A stretch of DNA of 64,000 bases from DASPRG01 sp963796125 (GTDB lineage Bacteria > Nitrospirota > Thermodesulfovibrionia > Thermodesulfovibrionales > SM23-35): assembly GCA_963796125.1 (NCBI GenBank), contig CAWCKM010000022.1:1-64000 (forward strand), in the 5' to 3' direction. Below the pieces are notes generated by a model. It was given only the letters and a program-made list of their open reading frames with translations. It ran no database searches and was not told the DNA's origin. The position numbers and the translations under genes were made by a program. Positions 9,083 to 19,188 of the stretch are shown here, piece by piece. Each line of letters begins with the position of its first letter. Within the stretch, counting starts at the first letter, position 1.

Positions 9083-10019
9083 AAAGGGGTCAGGTCTATT
9101 TATTTAGCATTTCCCTCTTTCACGGAGAATCCTGCTTATTGAGGTAAAGTGCATTTCGAGATAGTCGGCTACCTCTCGCTGTCGATATCCGTGTCGTCGC
9201 ACTGCTTCCGAAATCTTTCTATTCCTTTTGCTGATATCCTTAAGGATATTTTTTGAAAAGATTTTCTCAAGGCTCGGCCTGTCTATATATCGCTGACTTT
9301 TCGGGAGTTCAGCAATATCCTTTTTCCCTCTGAGGTAATCTGTGAGAGTGGCTGTAAATTCCTCCTCTCCAAGAATGCTCTGAGCCCTGACTGCTTCCCA
9401 TATCGATTCTTGCTTTATACCATCTTCTACGAACTTTCGGTATGCTTTCTCGGCAATCCTCCTCGTGGAGCCGAACTGATTCAGAATCCACTCTGTAGAC
9501 AGGCATGGATGCGGTTTTTCAATTCCCGCAGTTGCCTGATAGCTACTCCATCTCCATTGCTCAGGTTTTTTAACTGCTTTTGCCCGAACAGGATTGAGAA
9601 CCACATACCTGCAGACCTCAAGAAGATGGCTGTCTTTCTGTATAAGAATCCCTTTGTATCTCCCCTGAAAGAGGTGTCCAACCCGGTTATGCTGCCTGTT
9701 GAATGCCTGAGTGTATACACCATTGAGCTGCCTCATGCCGGCCGATAGGTTTCCATCAGGGGTCTCTATGATGAGATGGTAGTGATTGTTCATAAGACAA
9801 TAGGCATGGCAGAGCCAGTTGTAGCGCTTATCGACCTGAGACAGGGTATCAAGAAATATCTCTCGATCTCTCTCGTCTTTGAATATGAGTTTCTTTTCGT
9901 TTCCTCTGCTGGTGATATGGTACACTGCACCAGGGTATTCTATGCGTAAGGGACGCGCCATGACAGCAACTTTATCATATTCCTATCATAATGACAAGAA
10001 AATAGACCTGACCCTTTAT
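9083..10019 (-). mobile_element. RAYT-type element with GGGGTCAGGTCTATTT termini
   Basis: The transposase gene is flanked by inverted terminal sequences: AAAGGGGTCAGGTCTATTT at 9083-9101 and its complement, ending GACCTGACCCTTTAT, at 10000-10019. REP-associated tyrosine transposases act on short terminal palindromes rather than making target duplications, and none is visible. The right terminus also survives in decayed form near 8320-8343. Confidence 0.75.
9104..9961 (-). CDS. REP-associated tyrosine transposase (Y1_Tnp family)
   Basis: A 285-residue single-strand transposase of the IS200/IS605-related RAYT branch. The N-terminal Y1 domain begins MARPLRIEYPGAVYHIT and contains the metal-binding HUH motif as NNHYHLI (58-64). 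The catalytic tyrosine is probably in CRYVVLNPVRA near residue 117. A C-terminal helix-turn-helix-like region (REVADYLEMHFTSISRILRERG) probably recognises DNA. The frame is intact, unlike the second RAYT at 31-32 kb. These enzymes mobilise REP palindromes; several dispersed palindromic families are present here, but their dependence on this gene is only an inference. Confidence 0.92.
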   Translation of the reverse strand: MARPLRIEYPGAVYHITSRGNEKKLIFKDERDREIFLDTLSQVDKRYNWLCHAYCLMNNHYHLIIETPDGNLSAGMRQLNGVYTQAFNRQHNRVGHLFQGRYKGILIQKDSHLLEVCRYVVLNPVRAKAVKKPEQWRWSSYQATAGIEKPHPCLSTEWILNQFGSTRRIAEKAYRKFVEDGIKQESIWEAVRAQSILGEEEFTATLTDYLRGKKDIAELPKSQRYIDRPSLEKIFSKNILKDISKRNRKISEAVRRHGYRQREVADYLEMHFTSISRILRERGKC

Positions 10020-10163
10020 GCCGCCCCCTGCAGGGCTCTTTTAAAAAAAATGGAAATTTATTTCCGATCAGGATCGCTTTTTCTTTTGACAGAGCGGAGC
10101 CTTATAAGTGTTAGGCATGGTATCCTCAACTATTATTCACTTCCATGCCAATTACTTTTGTTT

Positions 10164-11192
10164 CTACTCTTTTATCCATACACCCTCGAAATATCCCGAA
10201 AGTCTTTTATGAGCTTGCCATGCTTTATGCTCTTCCCGTACAATATATCCTGAAAGTAATGCATTATAGTCATCAAAAGTAATCGGATTCTCTACGTGAG
10301 TTTTCCCAGTTGTTTGTTTGCCATGTCTTGCCTGTAGAAGATAGATCCATCGAGCATTTCCTTTAATATAGTTCAGATAATTCGCAACGACATCTGGTTC
10401 CATTTCGCCAAAACTGGCAGCATTCCAAAATATATCAAACTGTAAATCTTTAAGTAAAGGAATCTGCCAGTTCCCAAAACAATGGACGCGCCCCTTTTTG
10501 ATGCCTGATAGGTTACCCCATTTAAGTGTTACATCTGTTCCAACAACATTCTCTTCTCCTAATGCCTGTGAAAGATAACTTTCGCAGAGATAAATCTGAG
10601 CTGGTAGGTCAAAGCATAAAACAGTGATATACGGATATAATTTTTTTAAAACCTCAATTTGATAGCCAGAACCTGATCCAAGCTCAACTACGATTTCGTC
10701 TCCTTTGAAAGAGATATGTTTCTGCACAAAACAATAGCGCAGATAGTAACTAAGAAACGCTACTGTATACTTTTTTCCGTTTATCTCAAAAACATCTTGT
10801 GGGCAACCAAATGTGGATACCTCAATAGTACTGATCGATTTTGCGTTGCTAAGGTTACCAATTAATTCGCAGTGATGATAAGCTATTTCTCGAATATCCG
10901 ATATTTTGATTCCATATGGAAGAATGCTCCTATGTTTGATCAAATAATGGTGGATGAATTTGCGAATTGCCTTTTTCCAAAAAGGTAAGTTGGGGTGGTA
11001 TGTATATATGCTATCATTAAATCCAAAAGTGGCAAGTATTGGATATTTTCCGGACCGCAACCGACTTAGATCTATTGAACAAACTGTATCAAGTATGCGC
11101 TTTTCATAAGAATCCCAATAACTTGTCGCGTGAAATTCCTTCGGCGCGTTTCTGTATTCTTGGAGCAGATCTTTCAGTTTATCTTTTTTCAT
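10164..11192 (-). CDS. SAM-dependent methyltransferase, putative sugar O-methyltransferase type
   Basis: The start chosen is the ATG at 11192 (MKKDKLKDLL) because AAGGAGT lies 8 bases upstream; an earlier in-frame ATG at 11222 lacks one. The protein is 342 residues. The SAM-binding motif I is VVELGSGSGYQIEVL, followed by FDLPAQIYL as motif II and a later FDIFWNAASFGEMEP segment. The pattern fits the family called putative sugar O-methyltransferase, which modifies surface glycans. No glycan-synthesis genes are nearby, so the substrate is unknown. Confidence 0.75.
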   Translation of the reverse strand: MKKDKLKDLLQEYRNAPKEFHATSYWDSYEKRILDTVCSIDLSRLRSGKYPILATFGFNDSIYTYHPNLPFWKKAIRKFIHHYLIKHRSILPYGIKISDIREIAYHHCELIGNLSNAKSISTIEVSTFGCPQDVFEINGKKYTVAFLSYYLRYCFVQKHISFKGDEIVVELGSGSGYQIEVLKKLYPYITVLCFDLPAQIYLCESYLSQALGEENVVGTDVTLKWGNLSGIKKGRVHCFGNWQIPLLKDLQFDIFWNAASFGEMEPDVVANYLNYIKGNARWIYLLQARHGKQTTGKTHVENPITFDDYNALLSGYIVREEHKAWQAHKRLSGYFEGVWIKE

Positions 11193-11695
11193 TTGGTTAC
11201 TCCTTATTTGTGTGCCTAACATTATTTTTTATGCTTATTCGATATTTCATAAGAAATATAATAACCGTAGGGACTGATTGTCAATGTTTCAGGGGTCAAA
11301 TGCTAAATCCATGAGGTCATTATTCAATAAAGTGTGTCTATCAGGAATATTATATTGCAGCAGTATAATTCTTTGAAAAATTATCTCTGAGCTGTTGATT
11401 ACCTTCTATGTAGAATCAACATCATTAGGGCTGTCTTTAGAGATATTGAGGATAGGAAGTACTTCATATTGAAGACCTGAAGACGACTACTATATTTGAA
11501 CGATATTTCTATATTTGATATTTTGTCTCAAATGTGTAATGACGCCTTTTAATCAACTTCGTGTGCGGCTAAAAACATTGCTTTCTGTAGGGCAGAGAAA
11601 AAATGCTGATACGGCTCAGGATCATCAACAGGAGTTGTCTCATATTGTGCATTTGCATAACTGTTCCTTCTTATCATCCCTTGTTATAAGCTTTT
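11193..11695. other. Intergenic stretch, no gene recognised
   Basis: AT-rich sequence between two minus-strand genes. A lone AGGGGTCAAAT near 11290 resembles a RAYT terminus, but no partner is visible. Short reading frames here lack homology or ribosome sites. Confidence 0.5.
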
Positions 11696-12508
11696 TCAGC
11701 ATAGCACAGGAGGAATGAGTTTATATTGTTCAACAGGAGGCTCCCAGAAAGGCCCTGTTGACTTTCGTGGCAGAATCTTAAACCTTTTCCTGCGGCTCTT
11801 TCCGTTCTTAAGAATGTGGTTTACAGTCTGGCTTGCAAGAGTAGGGCTGTTATTCTCTTTACTCAGATGCCCGAGCCAGAACTCAGTTGCCGGATTCGGA
11901 TGGTTGAGAATTACATTACCTGTTGTCTCATTGGAGAGATGCCCTGACGCAGCAATTCTTCTTTTCACAGGGTAGGGATACTTTCCCTGAGAAAGCATGA
12001 GATTGTCGTAGTTTGAATCTATGATTACAAGGTTTGCATCTGCAATTTCCGTCATGTGCTTCTCATCGATCCTCACGGTATCAAGGAGATAAACAACTTT
12101 GTGTTTACGATGGACAATACTGAATCCAACAGGTTCCGCTGCATCATGGTGGACATGAAACGGTTTTATTTCTGTTTTTCCTATACCAAACACTTCACCG
12201 GTAGTAAATGTCTCACTCCTTATATGGCTGCCTTCTTCGAGATCAAGTCTGTAAAGAGTAGGGGCGTTAGCATGGATAGTTACCGGGGATCTCTTACTGA
12301 AGCTATTGATGCCGGAAGTGTGATCCCAATGCTCATGGGAGATCAATACATGAGAGGGAAGTGAATTGACTTTAAAGAATTCCAACTTCCGCATAAGATT
12401 TGCAGGAGCTATTCCGAGGTCTATAAGAAAATTCTCCTCACCCGCGATGACGAGAAAGCAATTTCCTTCAGAGCTGCTGGCAAGAGATATTATCCGAAAC
12501 TTGGTCAT
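11696..12508 (-). CDS. MBL-fold metallohydrolase, YycJ/WalJ-like
   Basis: A 270-residue metallo-beta-lactamase-fold protein. The metal-binding HEHWDH motif lies at residues 58-63, with later ligands in FHVHHDAAEPVGF, VVYLLDTV and ASGHLSNETTG. The N-terminus, ISLASSSEGNCFLV, matches the SGSSGNC-type opening of the YycJ/WalJ group, predicted exonucleases or hydrolases linked with cell-wall and DNA metabolism. It has no walKR neighbours. The ATG at 12508 follows an AGAAAAAAA stretch without a strong ribosome site. Family assignment is firm; function is not. Confidence 0.85.
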   Translation of the reverse strand: MTKFRIISLASSSEGNCFLVIAGEENFLIDLGIAPANLMRKLEFFKVNSLPSHVLISHEHWDHTSGINSFSKRSPVTIHANAPTLYRLDLEEGSHIRSETFTTGEVFGIGKTEIKPFHVHHDAAEPVGFSIVHRKHKVVYLLDTVRIDEKHMTEIADANLVIIDSNYDNLMLSQGKYPYPVKRRIAASGHLSNETTGNVILNHPNPATEFWLGHLSKENNSPTLASQTVNHILKNGKSRRKRFKILPRKSTGPFWEPPVEQYKLIPPVLC

Positions 12509-12854
12509 TGTTTTTTTTCTTAGAGATTATAGCAGATACGGGTTGATATGCATTCATTTTATTTCTACTGTAATCTGATCGGATTCCATCTCTCCAGTCC
12601 AAACATCCACAAATCTGAGCACAATTCTGATGCCTTAAAAATAACAAAAGCGAATAAAATCAGAATAAGTTTTTTCGTATTACCTCAACAAATACAAGTT
12701 TTTACTCAAGAGGGGCACGGCATAAGGAAGTCGCTGAAAGAGCTTTTTCATCACGCCTGCTTCACAAAATGACATCATATTCTGCAACTGGTGGGATATC
12801 TGAGGAAGATACTATGTCAGGAAAAGAAGAATGAGAAGAAGCTAAGCTCTTATA
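12509..12854. other. Intergenic stretch, no gene recognised
   Basis: Sequence between the 3' end of mreB and the start of the MBL-fold gene. No conserved frame, repeat or clear terminator hairpin was found. Confidence 0.5.
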
Positions 12855-13880
12855 CTAATTCATCGCTACCTGTTTTATAAGGTCTAACTCACCGAGTAGC
12901 TTGCCAACTCCCCGGATAACAGCACCGAGAGGGTCTTCCGACACAATGACGGATATCCCTATTTCATCTTGTATAAATTGGTCAATGCCTCTGAGAAGGG
13001 CGCCGCCACCAGCAAGAATGATCCCTTTGTCCAATATATCGGCTCCGAGTTCAGGAGGGGTGTTTTCAAGAGTAATTTTAATCGTGTTAAGTATTGCATT
13101 AACAGGTTCAGCAAGGGCCTCACGGATTTCTGATTCATGAATCGTTATAGTTTTAGGTATGCCTGAGAAGAGGTCTCTTCCCTTTATTTCCATCATGCGT
13201 CCATTATGTCCCGATTTATATGCGGAGCCTATCTCGATCTTTATGTGTTCTGCAGTTCTATCCCCTATCAATAAGTTGTACTTACGTTTGACGAAACCCA
13301 AAATAGCTTCATCCATTTTATCGCCACCGATGTTCACGACTTTGCTGAAAACTATCCCGTCTAATGATATGACCGCAATGTCTGTCGTGCCTCCACCGAT
13401 GTCGACAATCATGTTGCCCGACGGCTCGCCTACCGGGAGTCCTACTCCAATGGCAGCCGCTATTGGTTCACTAACAAGGTATATCTCCCGTGCCCCGGAT
13501 GCCTGAGCAGCATCTTTTACAGCCCTTTGTTCGACCTGTGTTATACCTGAAGGTACTCCAATGATTACTTTTGGTGCTACAAAACTCCTCCCGTTATGAA
13601 CCCTCTTTATAAAATACTTGAGCATCGTCTCTGTTGCGTCAAAATCAGCAATAACACCGTCCCTCAGGGGTCTTATGGCTACCATCTCGATGGGGGTCTT
13701 ACCTAACATCTTTTTTGCTTCAGTCCCCACTGCTACGATTTTCTTATTGTCCATCCTCATTACAACAACAGACGGTTCATTACATATGACGCCTTTCCCT
13801 TTTACATAGACAAGGGTGTTTGCCGTCCCCAGGTCTATTGCAAGGTCATTTGAAAACCAACCGAGCACATTACCTAGCAT
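12855..13880 (-). CDS. mreB: Rod-shape-determining actin homologue MreB
   Basis: MreB polymerises under the inner membrane and directs lateral cell-wall synthesis. The 341-residue product has the actin-fold nucleotide motifs: DLAIDLGTANTLVYV (phosphate 1), VDIGGGTTDIAVI (phosphate 2) and GIILAGGGALLRGID (adenosine). IRPLRDGVIADFDATE is the usual MreB signature. The N-terminal NVLGWFSND is a likely membrane-binding amphipathic segment. mreC and mreD do not follow, which is unusual for a sole mreB. The organism is therefore probably rod-shaped or curved. Confidence 0.96.
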   Translation of the reverse strand: MLGNVLGWFSNDLAIDLGTANTLVYVKGKGVICNEPSVVVMRMDNKKIVAVGTEAKKMLGKTPIEMVAIRPLRDGVIADFDATETMLKYFIKRVHNGRSFVAPKVIIGVPSGITQVEQRAVKDAAQASGAREIYLVSEPIAAAIGVGLPVGEPSGNMIVDIGGGTTDIAVISLDGIVFSKVVNIGGDKMDEAILGFVKRKYNLLIGDRTAEHIKIEIGSAYKSGHNGRMMEIKGRDLFSGIPKTITIHESEIREALAEPVNAILNTIKITLENTPPELGADILDKGIILAGGGALLRGIDQFIQDEIGISVIVSEDPLGAVIRGVGKLLGELDLIKQVAMN

Positions 13881-14054
13881 TAATACCCCCTTGTTACTGT
13901 CTTATCATTTAATGTTGCTATTTTTGTTTCCCTTTTTTGCACTTCTAATATCATTTCATTCTGAGCTTAAGAAATGAGGTGATATAAATCACTTTAACGG
14001 AAAACTGATAGGCGGTACGGTTATTTAAGATACAAAACGGAATGAAGACTAATT

Positions 14055-14300
14055 ATGGATTTGTCAGAAATAATCGATAGCATCCTTACCTCTTTAGTAG
14101 ATAATCCGCTCGTTACCATTACTATTGCAATATTACTTATCATTATGCTTTTCCGAAAACCGAAAATTTTCTTTATGATCTTTTTTGTCACCTTGCTTTT
14201 AAGTGTGATACTTTATGTGATTTCAATTGTATCTTCTACTGGGGTATCTCAAAAAAAGGAATTGATTCATAAATCAACAAAAGATTTACCTAAAGAGTAA
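14055..14300 (+). CDS. Small membrane protein of unknown function
   Basis: An 81-residue protein with two predicted membrane helices, roughly residues 20-33 (VTITIAILLIIMLF) and 38-58 (IFFMIFFVTLLLSVILYVI), joined by the basic turn RKPK, and a polar lysine-rich tail. It is divergent from mreB and convergent with the flavoprotein gene. No family is recognised. No strong ribosome site precedes the ATG, so the call rests on the membrane-like composition and intact frame. Confidence 0.5.
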   Translation: MDLSEIIDSILTSLVDNPLVTITIAILLIIMLFRKPKIFFMIFFVTLLLSVILYVISIVSSTGVSQKKELIHKSTKDLPKE

Positions 14301-14342
14301 ATCCATAAATTACGATTGATTGGGAAGCCTTAGCTTTTATGC

Positions 14343-15258
14343 TTAATCTCCAGCATGAATTTCCAGAAGCCTCTTATTAATCTCAATAGCTGCAATTGCA
14401 CCTTCACCTGCAGCAATCACTACCTGGTCATTGCCGGTATTCAAAGGACCAACGATATAAAGACCCGTCAGGGATGATTCGTAGTTCTGTTCTTGTAACA
14501 TACTTAAATCCATGGCTGTCTTTTTTGAGTGACAGTTCTGAGAGGAATTCATCATTGAGTCTGTACCCAAGGTTCGACATGATAACTTCACATTCAACTT
14601 TTCTTCCGTCTTTCATCTCAAGAGCCTCCATTTTTTCCTGTCCGATTATCCTCAAGGGCTCTCCGATCAACAAGCCTATGTTTTCCTCTCTTAATTCTTC
14701 TTCATAACCTGGTAAGGATAAACTGCTGTAAAGTATGATAGTTATATCTTTTGTATACATCTGTTTCATGGCAAGCGCAAGACGGAATGTCTTTTCGGAA
14801 TTGCCAATAATGACAAGCTTTTTGTTTGTAGTCCTGAAGCCATCGCAATCTATACAGGTAAAGAAACTGATACCGAAAAACTTGTGAAGGTTTTCGATAA
14901 CCGGAAGATTGTCCATTACGCCTGTGGATACAATGACGAATAGAGAGAAAAAAGTACGGCCGTCTTTGGTAGATACCTCGAAAAGATTCTCTTTGTTCTT
15001 GATGACCTTTGAGACAACTGCCTTCTGATACTCTGCGCCGAAATGCATGACCTGACTGAGGCCTTTTTCTATAATTTCCCTGCCTGAGATAACTGTATGG
15101 GTAAGGAAGTTTTCAATGTGTTTTGCATGCCAGGTTCTGCCTCCGGTCCTGTCAATAATAAGAACACTCCTGTTATATCGGCAGAGGTAGATAGCTGCCT
15201 GAAGTCCTCCGGGACCTGCTCCTATGATAATACAGTCATAGATTTTTTCTTCTATCAA
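14343..15258 (-). CDS. Thioredoxin-reductase-like FAD/NAD(P) oxidoreductase, one frameshift
   Basis: The FAD-binding motif CIIIGAGPGGLQAA starts at residue 9. An NADPH-domain motif, LVIIGNSEKTFRLALAM, follows a redox-active CIDC pair in FFTCIDCDGF, the position and form used by thioredoxin reductases. The frame shifts by +1 near 14500. The last part then reads through YIVGPLNTGNDQVVIAAGEGAIAA, the terminal FAD-contact segment. Restored length is about 305 residues, normal for the family. Acceptor choice (thioredoxin or another disulfide protein) is not certain, because several residues around the second glycine motif are atypical. Confidence 0.85.
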
Positions 15259-15344
15259 ATAAGGTCTCGTAATTCTGTTTTTTCTAAATGCTAGAAATAA
15301 CGTAGTATATCATCAAAAGTATTAACCTTGAATATTGTTTCTCT

Positions 15345-15442
15345 TGTAGGATAAACACTTACGGATAATATGCTGAAAATCTTACAAAAAAATCAGACTT
15401 ATACCGATATTTTTGCTGTTTCCTGTAGCGTACAGTAATAAT
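15345..15442 (+). promoter_or_regulatory. Shared multi-palindrome promoter, copy B (upstream of gnd operon)
   Basis: TGTAGG (15345-15350), 7 bp, CTTACG (15358-15363), 17 bp, CTTACA (15381-15386), 5 A-rich bases, ATCAG (15392-15396), 7 bp, CCGAT (15404-15408). A weak -10 candidate, TACAGT, begins at 15431, 22 bp beyond; TAATAAT at 15436-15442 is an alternative. Spacings equal those of copy A. About 130 bp separate it from the gnd start, and nothing else is seen in the 15259-15571 gap. Confidence 0.72.
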
Positions 15443-15571
15443 GTGAAAAGACCAGGCATTGCTCTGATTTTCTTGGGTCTGCAGGTTTTTGAACAGCCTG
15501 CCGCTGAAATAGAGGTATAATCTATTCATCAAAAAAATGGCTAAACTTGAAGCAGGGAGAAAAATAAAACG

Positions 15572-16487
15572 ATGAAGCTTGGATATATTGGCTTAGGGAA
15601 AATGGGATTCAATATGGTGGAGCGGCTTCTGGAAAAAGGGTATGAGGTTGTTGTGTTTGGAAGGAATGAGAAAGTGGTAAGAGATATCACAGGAGCGCGG
15701 GGCAGAGCCAGCCAGTTCAATACAAGTCCTTGTTTCTGCACTTCCGCTGCCACGCCTCATATGGCTTATGATCCCCTATCAGGCAGTTGAAGGAGTCCTC
15801 AAAGAACTTGTCCCATACCTTGATGAGGGGGATACCATCATCGATGGGGGGAATTCCCCTTTTAAAGATTCAATGAAGCGCGCCAGGGAATTGGAAGAAA
15901 AAGGCGTGCATTTCCTGGATGTCGGCGTAAGTGGCGGTCCAGGCGGGGCACGGAATGGAGCCTGTATCATGGTAGGAGGGAGAAAGGAAATCTATAGAAA
16001 ATTCAAAAGCCTTTTCCGTGATTTATCAGTTAGAGGAGGGTATGATTATATGGGGAAATCGGGTGCCGGGCATTTCGTGAAGATGGTCCATAACGGCATT
16101 GAATATGGAATGATGCAGGCTATTGCAGAGGGTTTTGCAATAATGAAGGCATCCCCTTTTGATCTGGATTTAATGAACGTGGCAGAAATATATAACCATC
16201 GGAGTGTCATTGAGTCAAGGCTGGTCGGCTGGCTTAAGAATGCATTTGACGAGTATGGACAAGATTTAGAAGATGTTTCCGGTTCTGTTGCGCATACTGG
16301 CGAGGGGGCATGGACAGTTGAGGTTGCGAAAGAGCTTGGGGTTCCAGCCCGTACTATTGAAGAGGCGCTTTTATTCAGAATCGAATCACAAAAGAATCCA
16401 AGTTATGCAGGGCGGATTCTTTCTGCCTTAAGGAATCAGTTTGGCGGGCATGAGGTTTTTGAGAAAAAAGACGAAAGATATATATGA
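15572..16487 (+). CDS. gnd: 6-phosphogluconate dehydrogenase (decarboxylating), one frameshift
   Basis: Oxidises 6-phosphogluconate to ribulose-5-phosphate and CO2 with NAD(P). The N-terminal dinucleotide motif is LGYIGLGKMGFNMVERL. A +1 shift near 15700 is needed to reach MIPYQAVEGVLKELVPYL. The substrate-binding signature VGVSGGPGGARNGACIMVGG and the catalytic segment GKSGAGHFVKMVHNGIEY follow. Restored length is about 304 residues, the short form found in many bacteria. It opens a tightly coupled operon: its stop overlaps the transketolase start by 4 bases. The conserved promoter array lies upstream. Confidence 0.93.
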
Positions 16488-18326
16488 TTGACAGAGAAAA
16501 AATCGATAAACTGGAACAATTAGCCAAACTGATCCGCTACTACATTCTCGCTTCAACGACAGAAGCCGGCTCAGGTCATGCCACTTCTTCTCTGTCGGCA
16601 ACTGAGCTGATGACGGCCCTCTTGTTTGGGGGAATCTTCAGATTTGATATAAACAACACAGGACATCCTAACAATGATCGCCTTATATTCTCAAAAGGTC
16701 ATGCCTCTCCGCTTCTCTACTCCTTGTGGGCTTCTGCTGGAAAATTAACTGAAGAGGAACTCATGACCATGAGAAAATTTAAGAGTCCTCTGGAAGGACA
16801 TCCTACTGTAGCGTTTCACTATGTTGAAGCTGCCACAGGGTCTCTCGGACAGGGACTTTCTATTGGGCTTGGCATGGCATTGAATGCCAGATATCTTGAC
16901 AAACTCCCCTACAGAACGTATGTCTTACTCGGTGACAGTGAAATGTCTGAAGGCTCTCAGTGGGAGGCTATCCAGGTTGCTGCACATTATAAATTAGACA
17001 ATCTCATTGGTGTCCTTGATGTTAATCGCCTTGGCCAGCGCGGAGAAACAATGTATGGTCATAATCTTGCTGCATATGAGAAAAGAATTTCTTCATTTGG
17101 ATGGGAAACGATCCTAATTGACGGTCATTCATTTACAGAAATCCTCAATGCCTATGAAAAGGCATTTTCCGTTTCCGGCAAACCCGTAATGATTATTGCC
17201 AAGACAATAAAAGGAAAAGGAGTTACTTTCCTCGAAGACAAAGACGGCTGGCATGGTAAAGCTCTCAACAAAGTAGAGTTTGCAATAGCTCTCAAAGAAC
17301 TTGATACAGTCGATACCTCCCTCAGAGGAGACATAGCAAAACCTGAAGACCTGTGGCCGGGAAAAAAGATACCTCAAAATATGAAAGGAGTTTCTTATCA
17401 GGCTGACAAAACTGTGTCTACCCGGAAGGCTTACGGCAATGCCTTAGTACGTATCTTTCCACAATTTCCGGATATGGTTGTTTTAGATGCCGAGGTGAGT
17501 AACTCGACGTATGCTGAATTATTTAAGAAGGCATACCCGGACAGATTTTTTGAGATGTTTATTGCGGAACAGAATATGGTGGGGACTGCATTAGGTCTCT
17601 CCCGCCGGGGAAAAATCCCTTTCATTTCCACCTTCGCAGCATTCTTTACACGGTCATTTGACCACATCAGGATGGGTCAGTATTCTGATTCTCATATTAA
17701 GTTTATCGGTTCACACTCAGGAGTATCTGTCGGCGAAGATGGACCTTCCCAGATGGGTCTTGAAGATATTGCCATGTTCAGAACAATTTTAGACAGCGTA
17801 GTTCTCTATCCTTCTGATGCAATATCGACTGAAAAATTAGTTGAGAAGGCTGCCGAACACAATGGAATGGTATACATACGAACTACCAGAAAAGATACCT
17901 CTCTTATCTATAGTCCGGATGAAGAGTTTACCATCGGTGGGAAGTAAGGTATTAAGGAAAAGTGGTAAAGATCTGATAACTGTTATAGCAGCAGGTATAA
18001 CGCTCCATGAAGCGCTTATTGCTTATGAAGAACTAAAAAAGGATGGAATTATGGTCCGCTTAATTGATCTTTATAGTATCAAACCTATTGATAATGAAAC
18101 CCTTAAAAAGGCAGCAATTGAGACCAAAGCGATCATCACAGTTGAAGACCATGTTGCCGAAGGCGGTCTTGGAGAGGCAGTAAAGAGCGCCCTTGCCGAT
18201 ATCGCTATACCTGTGCATTCCCTGTCAGTACGGAGAATTCCAAAAAGTGGAAAACCAGAAGAGCTTCTTGAGTATGAGGAGATTTCAAAGAATGCAATTA
18301 TCAAAAAAGTAAAGGAACTTATATGA
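16484..18326 (+). CDS. tkt: Transketolase, one frameshift
   Basis: Transfers two-carbon units between sugar phosphates using thiamine diphosphate. The cofactor motif begins GDSEMSEGSQWEA and ends in DVNRLGQRG. The substrate-binding HATSSLSATELMTALLFGG and FSKGHASPLLYSLWAS lie near the N-terminus, and the central pyrimidine-binding domain has MFIAEQNMVGTALGLSRRGK. The frame shifts by +1 at about 17940. Removing one G there restores IGGSKVLRKSGKDLITV, leading into the C-terminal transketolase domain. Restored length is about 613 residues. Start and stop overlap both neighbouring operon genes by 4 bases. Confidence 0.93.
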
Positions 18327-19187
18327 GACCTAAACAACTTAAGACAAAAATATTTTTAGATGGAGGGGATTCTCAGGAGACAAAAACAATTATCAATCTC
18401 CTGGGGTTTCTTGATGGGCAGACAACAAATCCAACCCTTATCTCAAAAAATCCAGAAGCCAGCCGGCGCCTCGAGCGAGGAGAGAAATTTAGCGAAGAAG
18501 AGATTTTTCATTTTTATCACAACGTGGTAAACGAGATCTCTGTCTTGATCCCTGAAGGATCGATCTCGATTGAAGTATATGCAGATCTTTCTACGTCCGC
18601 AGAAAAAATGCTGCAGCAAGGGAAAGAGATGTTTTCCTGGATACCGAATGCTCAGATTAAATTTCCAACATCAAAAGAAGGATTGAAAGCAGCAGAGCAG
18701 GCAGTCAAAGAAGGTATGCGGATCAATATGACCCTCTGTTTCTCACAAGAACAGGCTGCTGCTGTATATGCAGCAACGCAAGGCGCAAAGAAGGGCGGTG
18801 TCTATGTTTCACCTTTTATTGGGAGACTTGATGACAAAGGAGAAAATGGGATGGATCTGATAGCACATATTATCAAGATGTATCGGGAAGGAGATGGACA
18901 TGTAGAGGTCTTGACTGCAAGTGTGAGAAACATTGACCATCTCCTTTATGCCCTCAGGCTCGGCTTCGGATATCATTACCGCACCCTTCAAGGTGCTGAA
19001 GGAGTGGGGTGAAAAAGGGCTTCCCGTCCCGGGAAATGACTACGTCTATAATTCGAAGGACTTAAGACCAATCTTGTTGAAGGATGTGAGCCTTACGAAG
19101 AATTGGCATGAATATGATATTCATCACGAACTTACAGACAAAGGTATGGAGCAGTTCTCTGCAGATTGGAATAAACTGGTTCAATGA
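18323..19187 (+). CDS. tal: Transaldolase, one frameshift
   Basis: Moves a dihydroxyacetone unit between sugar phosphates through a Schiff base. The opening motif is GQTTNPTLISKNP, and the active-site lysine is in AQIKFPTSKEGLKA. GGVYVSPFIGRLDDKG is the usual phosphate-binding segment, and VLTASVRNIDHLL precedes the frameshift near 18960. Reading then continues +1 with SDIITAPFKVLKEWGEKG, a typical transaldolase segment, to a stop one base before zwf. Restored length is about 287 residues. Member of the gnd-tkt-tal-zwf operon. Confidence 0.92.
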
Positions 19188-19188
19188 A

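Noticed and set aside
11515..11718. 67-codon plus-strand frame in the intergenic stretch
   Set aside because: No ribosome site, no recognisable domain, and it overlaps the 3' end of the MBL-fold gene.
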